Shown one piece after another: positions 8,734-19,681 of a stretch of DNA of 64,000 nucleotides (its first letter is position 1; each line of letters starts with the position of its first letter). A model generated the notes under the pieces. The model searched no databases and was not told the origin of the DNA. It saw only the letters and a program-made list of their open reading frames with translations. This DNA is from JAGPUQ01 sp036677085. Its GTDB lineage: Bacteria; Pseudomonadota; Gammaproteobacteria; Pseudomonadales; Porticoccaceae. The stretch lies in assembly GCA_036677085.1 (NCBI GenBank), contig JAKFFI010000006.1, positions 124,001-188,000 of the forward strand. The letters are read 5' to 3'. The position numbers and the translations under genes are program-made.

Positions 8734-9832
8734 ATGCTCGAAATCAATCCCATCCGCACCGCCCTGGACGATCTCGAGGCGCGTACCGACGTGCTCAGGG
8801 GGTACCTTTGACTATGCCGAAAAGAAAGAGCGGCTGACCGAGGTAGAACTGGAGCTTGCCGACGCGGGGGTCTGGAACAATCCCGAGCGCGCCCAGAGCC
8901 TGGGCCGCGAGCGCGCCGCGCTGCAAGCGGTGGTCGAGACCATCGAAACCCTGGATGCCGGCATCGCCGATGCCCGTGAACTGATCGAACTGGCCGCCGA
9001 AGAGGGCGACACCGAGACGGTCGCGACCATCGAGCAGGATGTGGCGCAACTCGAGGCGCGGCTTGCCGATCTGGAGTTCCGGCGCATGTTCTCGGGTGAA
9101 ACCGATCCCAACAGCGCCTATCTGGATATTCAGGCCGGTTCCGGCGGCACCGAAGCCCAGGACTGGGCCGAGATGCTGCTGCGCATGTATCTGCGCTGGG
9201 CCGATCGCAAGGGCTTCAAAACCGAACTGGTGGAAGCCTCCGCCGGTGAGGTCGCCGGCATCAAGAGCGCCACCGTCCATGTGCAGGGCGATTACGCCTT
9301 TGGCTGGTTGCGCACCGAGACCGGCGTCCACCGGCTGGTGCGCAAGTCGCCGTTCGACGCCGGCAATCGCCGCCATACCTCGTTCGCCGCCGTGTTCGTT
9401 TCGCCCGAGGTGGATGACAACATCGAGATCGAGATCAACAAATCCGATCTGCGCGAGGATACCTATCGCGCCAGTGGCGCCGGCGGCCAGCACGTCAACA
9501 AGACCGACTCCGCCGTGCGGCTGACCCACCTGCCCACCGGCGTGGTGGTGCAGTGCCAGAGCGAGCGCTCCCAGCACCAGAACCGGGACAAGGCGTGGAA
9601 GATGCTGCGGGCGAAGCTCTACGAGCTGGAAATACAAAAGCGCAAGGAGAGCCAGCAGGCGGTGGAGGACAGCAAGTCGGATATCGGCTGGGGCAGCCAG
9701 ATTCGCTCCTATGTGCTCGACGACGCCCGCATCAAGGATCTGCGTACCGGTGTCGAGACCCGCAACACCCAGGGGGTGCTGGACGGTGGCCTCGACCCCT
9801 TTATCGAAGCCAGCCTCAAGGCCGGCCTCTGA
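8734..9832 (+). CDS. prfB: Peptide chain release factor 2, with programmed +1 frameshift
   Basis: RF2 recognises UGA and UAA stop codons and triggers peptide release. Translation starts at ATG 8734. After 25 codons it meets an in-frame UGA at 8809-8811 inside AGGGGGTACCTTTGAC, the conserved frameshift site (internal Shine-Dalgarno, CUU slip codon, UGA). Reading resumes at GAC 8810, so the product is join(8734..8808,8810..9832), about 365 residues. The second frame contains the stop-recognition tripeptide SPF and the catalytic GGQ (GAGGQHVNKTDS). RF2 level would control its own synthesis. The gene lies 34 bp before lysS, the usual neighbour. Confidence 0.97.
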
Positions 9833-9866
9833 CCCGGCGCCCGGCGCCGCAGCCAACCGAGTGACA

Positions 9867-11357
9867 ATGACCGATTCCAGCGACAGCACTGACGAGAACA
9901 AACTCATCGCCGAGCGCCGCGCCCGGCTCGCCGCGCTGCGTGAGCGCGGGCAGGCATTTCCCAACGGGTTTCGGCGCGACGATCTCGCGCGGAAACTTGA
10001 AGAAGATTTCGGTACGCGCACCAAGGAGGAACTGGAAGCCCTGGGTCACAAGGTCAGCGTCGCCGGTCGCATCATGGCCAGGCGCGGGCCCTTCATGGTG
10101 TTGCAGGACATGTCCGGGCGCATCCAGTTGTACGCCGACAAGAGCGTTCAGGCCGACATCGCCGAGCGCTGGGGACACTGGGATATCGGCGATCTGGTGG
10201 GCGCGCGCGGCACCCTGCACAAATCCGGGCGCGGCGATCTCTATGTGATGCTCGAAGACTACGCGCTGCTCACCAAATCGCTGCGACCGCTGCCGGAGAA
10301 GTACCACGGCCTCGCCGACCGCGAGCAGCGTTACCGCCAGCGCTATGTCGATCTCATCATCAACGAGGAATCGCGCCGGGTGTTTCAGCGGCGCTCGAAG
10401 ATCATCGCGTTTGTCCGCCAGTACCTCGACGCACTGGGGTTCATGGAAGTCGAGACCCCGATGATGCAGGTGATCCCGGGCGGCGCCACCGCGCGGCCGT
10501 TCGTGACCTACCACAATACTCTGGAACAGGAGATGTTCCTGCGCGTCGCGCCGGAGCTCTATCTCAAGCGGCTGGTGGTGGGTGGGTTCGAGAAGGTCTA
10601 CGAGATCAACCGCAGTTTTCGCAACGAGGGGCTCTCCACCCGACACAACCCCGAATTCACCATGCTGGAGTTCTACCAGGCCTACGCCGATTACCGCGAC
10701 CTGATGGATCTTACCGAGGACATGTTGCGCAAGCTGTGCATGGCGGTGCTCGGCACCACCACGGTGAGCTATCAGGGCGCGGATTACGACTTCGCCCAGC
10801 CGTTTGCGCGCATGACGGTGGTGGAGTCCATTCTGCGCCTGAATCCGGAAATCGGCGCGGCGGATCTCGCCGACCTCGCCGGCGCGCGCGCACTCGCGGG
10901 CCGGCTCGGTATTCCCCTCAAGGATTCCTGGGGGCTGGGCAAGGTGCAGATCGAGATTTTCGAGAAAACCGTCGAGGCGCGACTGGAGCAGCCGACGTTC
11001 ATCACCGAATATCCCACCGAAGTGTCACCCCTGGCGCGGCGCAACGATGACAATCCGTTCGTCACCGATCGCTTCGAGTTCTTTGTCGGTGGACGCGAGC
11101 TGGCCAACGGGTTTTCCGAGCTCAACGATTCCGAGGATCAGGCCGAGCGCTTTCTCGCCCAGGTGCAGGAGAAGGACGCCGGCGATGCCGAAGCCATGCA
11201 CTTCGATGCCGACTATATCCGCGCTCTGGAATACGGCCTGCCGCCCACCGCCGGCGAAGGTATCGGTATCGATCGTCTGGTCATGCTGCTCACGGACTCG
11301 GCGTCGATCCGCGATGTCTTGCTGTTTCCCCATATGCGCCCGGAGCGCGAAGGCTGA
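9867..11357 (+). CDS. lysS: Lysyl-tRNA synthetase, class II
   Basis: LysRS charges tRNA-Lys. The 496-residue protein has an N-terminal OB-fold (about residues 65-150) and the class II core. Motif 2 is FRNEGLSTRHNPEFTMLEFYQ and motif 3 is GEGIGIDRLVMLLT. The conserved FVTYHNTLEQEMFLRVAPELYLKRL segment lies between. ATG 9867 gives the typical length. It follows prfB, as in many proteobacteria. Confidence 0.97.
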   Translation: MTDSSDSTDENKLIAERRARLAALRERGQAFPNGFRRDDLARKLEEDFGTRTKEELEALGHKVSVAGRIMARRGPFMVLQDMSGRIQLYADKSVQADIAERWGHWDIGDLVGARGTLHKSGRGDLYVMLEDYALLTKSLRPLPEKYHGLADREQRYRQRYVDLIINEESRRVFQRRSKIIAFVRQYLDALGFMEVETPMMQVIPGGATARPFVTYHNTLEQEMFLRVAPELYLKRLVVGGFEKVYEINRSFRNEGLSTRHNPEFTMLEFYQAYADYRDLMDLTEDMLRKLCMAVLGTTTVSYQGADYDFAQPFARMTVVESILRLNPEIGAADLADLAGARALAGRLGIPLKDSWGLGKVQIEIFEKTVEARLEQPTFITEYPTEVSPLARRNDDNPFVTDRFEFFVGGRELANGFSELNDSEDQAERFLAQVQEKDAGDAEAMHFDADYIRALEYGLPPTAGEGIGIDRLVMLLTDSASIRDVLLFPHMRPEREG

Positions 11358-11362
11358 ACTGG

Positions 11363-12058
11363 ATGGCGGACGCGACGCGTGCGATCAAGCTGCACCCGTC
11401 CTGGCTGCGCTGGCTGGAGCCGGAGTTTGAGCAGCCCTACATGCAGGAACTGCGCGCTTTTTTGCTGGCCGAAAAGCGCGCCGGCAAGGTCATCTATCCC
11501 GCCGCCGATAACTGGTTCGCCGCTTACGACACCACGCCCTTCGAAGCCGTCAAGGTGGTGATTTTGGGGCAGGATCCCTACCACGGTCCGGGCCAGGCCC
11601 ACGGCCTGTGTTTCTCGGTACTGCCCGGGGTGGCGATCCCGCCGTCGCTGGCCAATATCTACCGCGAACTGGAGAGCGACCTGGGCATCCCGCCGGCCCA
11701 TCATGGTTGCCTGACGCATTGGGCCGAGCAGGGTGTGCTGCTGCTGAACACCACGCTTACGGTCGAGCGCGGCCGCGCCGCTTCCCATCAGAAAAGTGGC
11801 TGGGAGACCTTCACGGACAAGACCATCGCGGCTCTCGATGCCCACCGCGAAGGGATCGTCTTCATCCTCTGGGGCAGTCACGCCCAGCGCAAGGGCGCAT
11901 TCATCGACACCCGCAAGCATCTGGTGATCCAGTCACCGCATCCCTCGCCGCTGTCCGCCCACCGGGGGTTTTTCGGCAGTCGGCCATTTTCCCGTGCCAA
12001 CGCCTGGTTGATGGAGCACGGCCAGCCGCCGATCGACTGGCGCCTGCCCCCCGCCTGA
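11363..12058 (+). CDS. ung: Uracil-DNA glycosylase
   Basis: This family 1 enzyme removes uracil from DNA in base-excision repair. The 231-residue protein carries motif A GQDPYHGPGQAHG, with the water-activating Asp, and the minor-groove loop HPSPLSAHRGFFG. The start is 5 bp after the lysS stop, so the genes are probably co-transcribed. A dUTPase is encoded at 52620. Confidence 0.97.
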   Translation: MADATRAIKLHPSWLRWLEPEFEQPYMQELRAFLLAEKRAGKVIYPAADNWFAAYDTTPFEAVKVVILGQDPYHGPGQAHGLCFSVLPGVAIPPSLANIYRELESDLGIPPAHHGCLTHWAEQGVLLLNTTLTVERGRAASHQKSGWETFTDKTIAALDAHREGIVFILWGSHAQRKGAFIDTRKHLVIQSPHPSPLSAHRGFFGSRPFSRANAWLMEHGQPPIDWRLPPA

Positions 12059-12152
12059 AAGGCCGGGTCTGTGGCAATATGGTCCCCGTGGTTTGTGTCA
12101 ACCACAGACCGGGATGTGATGTCCGGTTTTGCGTGTTACGGAGGAGCGGGCA

Positions 12153-12422
12153 ATGAGCGCCATGCAAGACGAATTGAAGCAGTTGATGAGCCGACTCAGG
12201 GTTCAGCGGGACGAGTTGCGCGTCAAGTCCCATCTTCTCAAATTAGACCTGCAGGATGAGTGGGAGGCGATGGAAAGGAAGTGGGAGCAACTCAATCAGA
12301 AGCTCCAGCGTGCTGAAAAGGAGGGTGCCGAGGCGAGTCACGAAATTGGCGCTGCCGCAAAGTTGCTTGGCGAGGAAATCAAGGCTGCTTACGAGCGGGT
12401 CAGCAAGCAGCTCAAAGGGTGA
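12153..12422 (+). CDS. Small coiled-coil protein of unknown function
   Basis: This 89-residue, highly charged, mostly helical protein (MSAMQDELKQLMSRLRVQRD...) has heptad-like spacing and ends AAYERVSKQLKG. It has no signal peptide, membrane segment or known catalytic motif. ATG 12153 follows a strong ribosome site (GGAGGAGCGGG), which favours it over the in-frame upstream GTG. It is a single gene between ung and a convergent hairpin. Confidence 0.7.
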   Translation: MSAMQDELKQLMSRLRVQRDELRVKSHLLKLDLQDEWEAMERKWEQLNQKLQRAEKEGAEASHEIGAAAKLLGEEIKAAYERVSKQLKG

Positions 12423-12494
12423 TGCCGGGATAAATCACGAGTGCTGTCGGTTGCGCGGCGGAAATCGGTCGCCAGCCTCATGCGAGGTCTGCTG

Positions 12495-12530
12495 CGACAG
12501 GACCAACGCCTCATGGCGTTGACCCTGTCG
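12495..12530. terminator. Hairpin between convergent genes
   Basis: Arms CGACAGG-AC-CAACGCC and GGCGTTG-AC-CCTGTCG surround a 4-nt loop, with one AC/AC internal mismatch. It lies between the coiled-coil gene (plus) and the monooxygenase gene (minus). There is no long T-run, so Rho-independent action is uncertain. Confidence 0.45.
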
Positions 12531-12546
12531 TTATCGGCTTTCGTTG

Positions 12547-14091
12547 CTATTTCGAATCGAAAATATAGTTGTTCATGCTGAAGAACCGACTGGTCAGCCA
12601 GTGCACGAAGCCCAGCGTCGGGCGGATGGTCGGGCTGTCGCCATGGCGGTCGAAATAATAACTGTTGGAGGTCGCGCAGTTGCCGGCCTTGAAAATGGTG
12701 AGTTTGGTGCGCGACTGAACTTTCTGGAAATTGGCATCGTTGGCCGATTTCTTGATCTCGATGTAATTGGCGTGGCGTTTCTTGGCCGCTTTCAGGCAGC
12801 GCACCAGATGCTTGGACTGGGTGTCGATCATGCCAAACCAGGACGCCGTGCAGACGCTGTAAGGACCAAACATCAGGAAGAAGTTGGGGAAATTCGGCAC
12901 TGTTGAGCCTTCAAACGCCTGATAGCGGTTTTCTTCCCAGAAATCGCTGATGTCGAGACCGTTCTTGCCCACCAGCTTGTAAGTGGGCACGCTGCCTTTC
13001 TGGAATACCTCGAAGCCGGTCGCGCAGATCAGGGTATCGATCTCGCGCACCGTGCCGTCCTTGGTGACGATGGCGTTTTCGGTGATGTGGTCGATCGGGT
13101 TGGTAACCAGGGAGGCGTTCTCGCGGTTGAACACCGGATAAAACTTGCTGGTGAAACTCGGGCGCTTGCAGCCGAAATCGTAAGTGGGAATCAGGGCTTC
13201 CTGGGTCGCGGGATCCTTGACCTGGTTGCGGATGTGATTGATGCAGATGCGCTCCAGCTTCTTGCCGACAAAGCCGAAGTACTTATTGAACACCAGCAGG
13301 TTGATCATGATGATGTCGGTAAAGAAGATGACCATGAGCCGCGCTAGCCGTTGCAGGCCGGGCACTTTCGCGAACGCCGCCTGCCAGCGCGGGCTGAAGG
13401 GTATTTCCTTTTTCGGCAACAGCCAGATCGCCGTGCGCTGATACACGTCGATGGATTTCACCTTGTCGGCGATCTCGGGTACGGCCTGAATGCCGGTGGC
13501 GCCGGTGCCGATGAAACCCACGCGCTTGCCGGTGAGATCGTAGGAGTGATCCCAGCGGCCGGTGTGCATGATCTTGCCCTTGAATTTCTCGATGCCCTCG
13601 ATGACGGGCAGTTTCGGGATGGTCAGGAAGCCGGTTGCGCTCACCAGGTAACGCGAGGTGAACGTCTCGCCGGACTTGGTGCGGGTTACCCAGACATTGC
13701 GCTGCTCGTCGTAGGTGGCGTCGGCGACTTCCATGTTGTAACGCATGTGGGGACGCACGCCGTACTTGGTCACGCAGTGATCCACATAGGCTTTCATTTC
13801 CGGGCCGGGCGCGTACAGGCTCGACCAGAAGGGGTTCTGCTCGAAGGAAAACGAATAGCTCAGCGAGGGGATGTCGACCGTCAGACCGGGATAGGTGTTG
13901 TCCTGCCAGGTGCCGCCGGCGTCGATGCCTTTCTCGAGGATGACGAAATCCCCCAGGCCTTCCCGGATCAGGCGAATGGCGGCGCCGATACCCGACAGGC
14001 CGGCGCCGATGATGACGGTCTCGAAGTCGACCTCCCGCTTGATTCTTTGTGGGGGGTAATCAAACACATGGCTCAGCGCTGCTTCGGTCAT
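12547..14091 (-). CDS. Baeyer-Villiger type flavin monooxygenase 1
   Basis: This 514-residue FAD/NADPH monooxygenase probably inserts oxygen next to a ketone carbonyl. It has an N-terminal FAD loop VIIGAGLSGIGAAIRL, GGTWQDNTYPGLTVDIPSLSYSF, and the Baeyer-Villiger fingerprint FKGKIMHTGRWD. The NADPH loop GFIGTGATGIQAVPEI follows directly. ATG 14091 follows AAGAGG; the frame stays open to 14175, but the conserved part starts about 22 residues after 14091. The substrate is unknown. It is not closely similar to the second monooxygenase at 14773. Confidence 0.88.
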   Translation of the reverse strand: MTEAALSHVFDYPPQRIKREVDFETVIIGAGLSGIGAAIRLIREGLGDFVILEKGIDAGGTWQDNTYPGLTVDIPSLSYSFSFEQNPFWSSLYAPGPEMKAYVDHCVTKYGVRPHMRYNMEVADATYDEQRNVWVTRTKSGETFTSRYLVSATGFLTIPKLPVIEGIEKFKGKIMHTGRWDHSYDLTGKRVGFIGTGATGIQAVPEIADKVKSIDVYQRTAIWLLPKKEIPFSPRWQAAFAKVPGLQRLARLMVIFFTDIIMINLLVFNKYFGFVGKKLERICINHIRNQVKDPATQEALIPTYDFGCKRPSFTSKFYPVFNRENASLVTNPIDHITENAIVTKDGTVREIDTLICATGFEVFQKGSVPTYKLVGKNGLDISDFWEENRYQAFEGSTVPNFPNFFLMFGPYSVCTASWFGMIDTQSKHLVRCLKAAKKRHANYIEIKKSANDANFQKVQSRTKLTIFKAGNCATSNSYYFDRHGDSPTIRPTLGFVHWLTSRFFSMNNYIFDSK

Positions 14092-14405
14092 AAAGGGCCT
14101 CTTGGCAAGAATGGGAGTGGTAAAGGAGCGACGGAGACATTTTGGACTATAACCGGTCCGCTTGTCGTACCGCATTGCAAACGTATATGACCGGTGAGTT
14201 TACCATCCGCCGGTGCGGGTGGTTTCCGGGCGCCAGCGGTATTGAGGTTGCGCGAGTGCCGCTTGCCGCGGTCTCTTGACACCCGCCGTGCGACTGACTA
14301 GCTTCGATGCCATTGGTCGCTCGCGCTCAGGTGTTGCCTGGCGCTCCCAGGGGGCACCACGCAAGCGTCCAAATCGAAAAATAATCCGTATATTGGGAGG
14401 ACGAT
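14092..14405. other. Divergent intergenic region
   Basis: About 314 bp lie between a minus-strand monooxygenase and a small plus-strand gene. A plus-strand promoter match is listed separately. No further gene, repeat or RNA was recognised. Confidence 0.5.
14276..14304 (+). promoter_or_regulatory. Possible promoter of the small gene at 14406
   Basis: A consensus -35 TTGACA (14276-14281) is 17 bp from TAGCTT (14299-14304). The -10 match is weak (3 of 6). Confidence 0.35.
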
Positions 14406-14606
14406 ATGTCGACTGCCGACCTGCAGGGCACCCTGAACGCGCTCGGTGAAGGGCAATCCTGGACCATCAGCCGGGAAGAGTTTCGCAATGCCTGCGACCC
14501 GGATGACAAGGTGGTGTATCTGACGATTGCGCGGCGGATGGCGCACGCCCGCAAATACTACGTCACCATCAATGAAGATACTTTGGTATTTGAGCCCCGC
14601 CCCTGA
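14406..14606 (+). CDS. Small protein of unknown function
   Basis: This 66-residue protein (MSTADLQGTLNALGEGQSWT...) has no signal or membrane segment and no family I recognise. The ribosome site TGGGAGGA at proper spacing supports expression. The composition is mixed acidic and basic, with a conserved-looking YLTIARRMAHARKYYVTI core. It sits alone between the two monooxygenase genes. Confidence 0.6.
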   Translation: MSTADLQGTLNALGEGQSWTISREEFRNACDPDDKVVYLTIARRMAHARKYYVTINEDTLVFEPRP

Positions 14607-14711
14607 CCGGTAGCGGCGCCGGGCGGCGCGCCCGCATTCGGGCTGCTCCGATCGGCCCGGGCGGCAAGGCCGCAGCTAGCGATTATGCGACGGCGCCTTC
14701 GGCGAAAGGCA

Positions 14712-14740
14712 AGGCCCCGCAGCGTCTGACGCTGCGGGGC
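14712..14740. terminator. Strong hairpin terminator between convergent genes
   Basis: Perfect 13-bp arms (GGCCCCGCAGCGT and its complement) enclose a 3-nt loop, 32 bp beyond the stop of the minus-strand monooxygenase. The sequence beyond it on the minus strand is only moderately T-rich (TTGCCTTT). Confidence 0.6.
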
Positions 14741-14772
14741 CTCGTTGGGGTTTGCCGTTCGGTGCGAACCGT

Positions 14773-16560
<1,788 letters not shown>

Positions 16561-16839
16561 GGTAATAACCTCGATGGGTAGTGGTTGTGGATCGCGATGC
16601 TTGTAGAAAATCGAGTAGGGGGCCAGCCGTGAACCGCTGCGGGGAGAGACGCGCAGGTTGGGTACGGAGACACACGCCTGAATAGAGATTTTAAGTATAG
16701 TCGGCAAGACTGGGTATTGCCTAATGCCCGCGCCACAGGTGAAGACTGCGTTATCTGCGCGATATCAACGAAAACAGCGTTTTTTTGACGCCTGGCGCGC
16801 TGATGTTGGGTTGCGGAAGTTGCCGGGAGGGGATTGCGA

Positions 16840-16926
16840 TGGTGCCCAGGAGAGGACTTGAACCTCCACGACCGTAAGGCCACTAGCACCTGAAGCTAGC
16901 GTGTCTACCAATTTCACCACCTGGGC
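16840..16926 (-). tRNA. tRNA-Leu (CAG)
   Basis: The 87-nt class II tRNA has acceptor GCCCAGG, anticodon stem CTAGC/GCTAG with loop TTCAGGT (anticodon CAG), a long variable arm, T-arm GGTTCAAGTCC and an encoded CCA at 16840-16842. Confidence 0.95.
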
Positions 16927-17081
16927 GCGGACCGGGCCCAATGCTGGACGCCGGCGCGGGAGCAGCACTCTACGTATCGCCCCCAACCTTGTCAATCCGT
17001 CATACTGCTGCGGAGCAGGCCGGTGACCGGAACCTTCCGGCGCGGGTGTCTGCGCCGAATCAATGAGCCATGATCTGACCT

Positions 17082-19535
17082 ATGCGGAACAAACATCTCA
17101 AGAATGACCCTCAGGCGGAGCGGGAAGCGGCGCGCTACGAAAAGCCCATTCCCAGCCGCGAATACATCCTGCAGCTCTTGGCGGACAGTGTGGGGCCGCT
17201 CAACCAGGCTGAGTTGAGCCGCGAACTCGGCCTCAGGGATGACGAGCAGATCGAGGCACTGCGCCGGCGTCTGGGTGCCATGGTTCGCGATGGACAGATC
17301 GTCGAGAACCGCTCCGGCGGCTATGGCGCGCTGGACAAGATGAACCTGATCAAGGGCCGCGTCACGGGTCATCCCGAGGGCTATGGTTTCGTGGTGGCCG
17401 GCGGCGGTCAGGCGGATATCTTTCTGTCCAGCCGCCAGATGCGGCGGGTGCTGGCGGGCGATCAGGTGCTGGTGCGGATTTCGGGCTTCGACCGTCGCGG
17501 TCGTCCCGAAGGTTCCATCGTGGAAGTGCTGGAACACGGCACGCGGGAACTGGTCGGGCGTTATTTCACCGAGGGCGGCATCCATTTCGTGCGGCCGGAC
17601 AACCCGGGGATCAGTCAGGACGTGTTGATCACGCCGGGCGGCACCGGCGGCGCCCGGGCCGGCCAGATGGTGCTGGTGGAAATTACCCGCCAGCCGTCCC
17701 GCGAGGGTCAGCCCGCGGGCCGCATTTCACGGGTGCTCGGCGATCATCTGGCGCCGGGCATGGAAATCGAAGTGGCGATCCACAATTTCGGTCTGCCCCA
17801 GGCTTGGCCGGAGGCGGTCATCGCCCAGGTCGGCAAGTTGCCGGAGCAAGTGGAACGCGCCGATTTGCGGGGACGGGTCGATCTGCGCGAGCTGGCGCTG
17901 GTCACCATCGATGGCGAGGATGCCCGGGACTTCGACGACGCCGTCTATTGTGAGCGCCTCAGGTTCGGCGGCTGGCGCCTGCTGGTGGCGATCGCCGACG
18001 TCGCCCATTATGTGCCGGCGGGATCGGCGCTGGATCGCGAAGCCTACCAGCGCGGCAACTCGGTCTATTTTCCCGGGCATGTGGTACCGATGCTGCCGGA
18101 GCAGCTTTCGAACGGACTGTGCTCGCTGAATCCGGAGGTGGATCGCCTGTGCATGGTGTGCGAGATGCGCATCGACCGGAAGGGCGTGGTCAAGCGCTTC
18201 GAATTTTATGAAGCCGTGATGCATTCCCGAGCGCGGCTGACGTACACCCAGGTGGCGGCCATGATCGCCCAGAAGGACGATCCCGAGAGCGGCGTGCGCG
18301 GCCAGTTCCGCGCCATTCTGCCGCACATTGACGAACTGCATCGCCTCTATCAGGCGCTGCGCGAGGCGCGCGAGCGCCGCGGGGCCATCGACTTCGAATC
18401 CGGCGAGACCCGCATCCTGTTCGATGCGGAGCGCAAGATCGAACGCATCGTGCCGGCCGAACGCACCGAAGCCCACCGCCTGATCGAGGAGTGCATGCTG
18501 TGCGCGAATGTGTGCACCGCGCAGCTCCTGCAAAAGAGCAAGCTGCCCGTGCTGTACCGGGTCCACGATGGCCCCCAGGCGGAGAAGCTCGCCAATCTGC
18601 GGGAGTTTCTCGGCGAGCTGGGCTTGGGTCTGCCGGGTGGCGACGAACCCACGCCGGAGGATTTCCAGGCGGTGCTCAAGAAGGTCGCGGGCCGCCCCGA
18701 TGCATCGATCATCCAGTCGGTGATGCTGCGCTCGATGCGGCAGGCGCGCTATCAGCCGGAAAACCTCGGGCACTTCGGTCTGCATTATCCCGCCTATACC
18801 CATTTCACATCGCCGATTCGCCGTTATCCCGATCTCCTGGTGCACCGCGCCATCCGCGCGCTGCTGTGGAGCAAGGGGCGCAACGCACGGTTGCGCCGGC
18901 ACTCGGACGCGCCCAAGGTGCCGTTGCCGCAAGGCTATCCCTACGATGCGGCGGCCATGGACGAGGCCGGTGCGCAATGCTCCATGACCGAACGCCGCGC
19001 CGATGATGCGACGCGCAGTGTGGTGCATTGGCTCAAGTGCGAGTACCTGCTCGAACACGTCGCCGACGAATTTGCCGGTGTGGTGGTGGGTGTCACCAGC
19101 TTCGGCCTGTTCGTGGAGCTGGAAGAGCTCTATGTCGAGGGGCTGATCCATATCACCGGCCTGCCCAAGGATTACTACCACCACGAGCCCGCGCACCATC
19201 GTCTGGTGGGCGAGCGCACGCGGCGGGTGTTCCGGCTGGGCGACCGGCTGCGGGTACGGGTGGCACGGGTAAATCTGGACGAACGCAAGGTCGATTTCGA
19301 CTTGATCGATGGGGTCGGGCGCCGCCCGGGGCGCGCGCCGGAAGCATCGGCGACGGCGCGCAAGGGTGCGGCTCAGCACAGGGAAGAGCAGGGTCGCAAA
19401 GGCGGGCGCAAGGGAAAGGCCAGGCAACCGGCGGCGGCAGCCGCGCAGCCGGCGCGCGCCGGGCGCGGTGACACGAAGCCGCCCGACGACGTGCCAGGGG
19501 GGCGCGCGCGGCGACCGGGACGGCGTCGGCGCTAA
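17082..19535 (+). CDS. rnr: Ribonuclease R
   Basis: This 3'-5' hydrolytic exoribonuclease degrades structured RNA. The 817-residue protein has an N-terminal helix-turn-helix (about residues 25-75), cold-shock domains, and the RNB catalytic domain with IDGEDARDFDDAVYCE, which carries the metal-binding Asp cluster. HFTSPIRRYPDLLVHR follows, then an S1 domain (GVVVGVTSFGLFVELEELYVEGLIHI) and a basic Arg/Lys/Ala-rich tail of about 70 residues. rlmB, its usual neighbour, follows after one inserted gene. Confidence 0.96.
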   Translation: MRNKHLKNDPQAEREAARYEKPIPSREYILQLLADSVGPLNQAELSRELGLRDDEQIEALRRRLGAMVRDGQIVENRSGGYGALDKMNLIKGRVTGHPEGYGFVVAGGGQADIFLSSRQMRRVLAGDQVLVRISGFDRRGRPEGSIVEVLEHGTRELVGRYFTEGGIHFVRPDNPGISQDVLITPGGTGGARAGQMVLVEITRQPSREGQPAGRISRVLGDHLAPGMEIEVAIHNFGLPQAWPEAVIAQVGKLPEQVERADLRGRVDLRELALVTIDGEDARDFDDAVYCERLRFGGWRLLVAIADVAHYVPAGSALDREAYQRGNSVYFPGHVVPMLPEQLSNGLCSLNPEVDRLCMVCEMRIDRKGVVKRFEFYEAVMHSRARLTYTQVAAMIAQKDDPESGVRGQFRAILPHIDELHRLYQALREARERRGAIDFESGETRILFDAERKIERIVPAERTEAHRLIEECMLCANVCTAQLLQKSKLPVLYRVHDGPQAEKLANLREFLGELGLGLPGGDEPTPEDFQAVLKKVAGRPDASIIQSVMLRSMRQARYQPENLGHFGLHYPAYTHFTSPIRRYPDLLVHRAIRALLWSKGRNARLRRHSDAPKVPLPQGYPYDAAAMDEAGAQCSMTERRADDATRSVVHWLKCEYLLEHVADEFAGVVVGVTSFGLFVELEELYVEGLIHITGLPKDYYHHEPAHHRLVGERTRRVFRLGDRLRVRVARVNLDERKVDFDLIDGVGRRPGRAPEASATARKGAAQHREEQGRKGGRKGKARQPAAAAAQPARAGRGDTKPPDDVPGGRARRPGRRRR

Positions 19536-19681
19536 CCGGCAGTTACCACCGGCGCCGAGCGCGCAGGTTGGCGCCGGGGCAAGGTATTTGATCCGCAAGG
19601 CGCGCGGCGTATAGTCGACCGGCCGGTCGCACGGCACCGCCGTGCCGGCCGAATAACAATAAAGCAGACGGGAGAATTACC

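Noticed and set aside
8734..8811. prfB as a frameshifted pseudogene
   Set aside because: The interruption is exactly the conserved programmed frameshift signal.
17727..19637. 636-codon minus-strand frame
   Set aside because: It is antisense to rnr, which is complete and has catalytic motifs.
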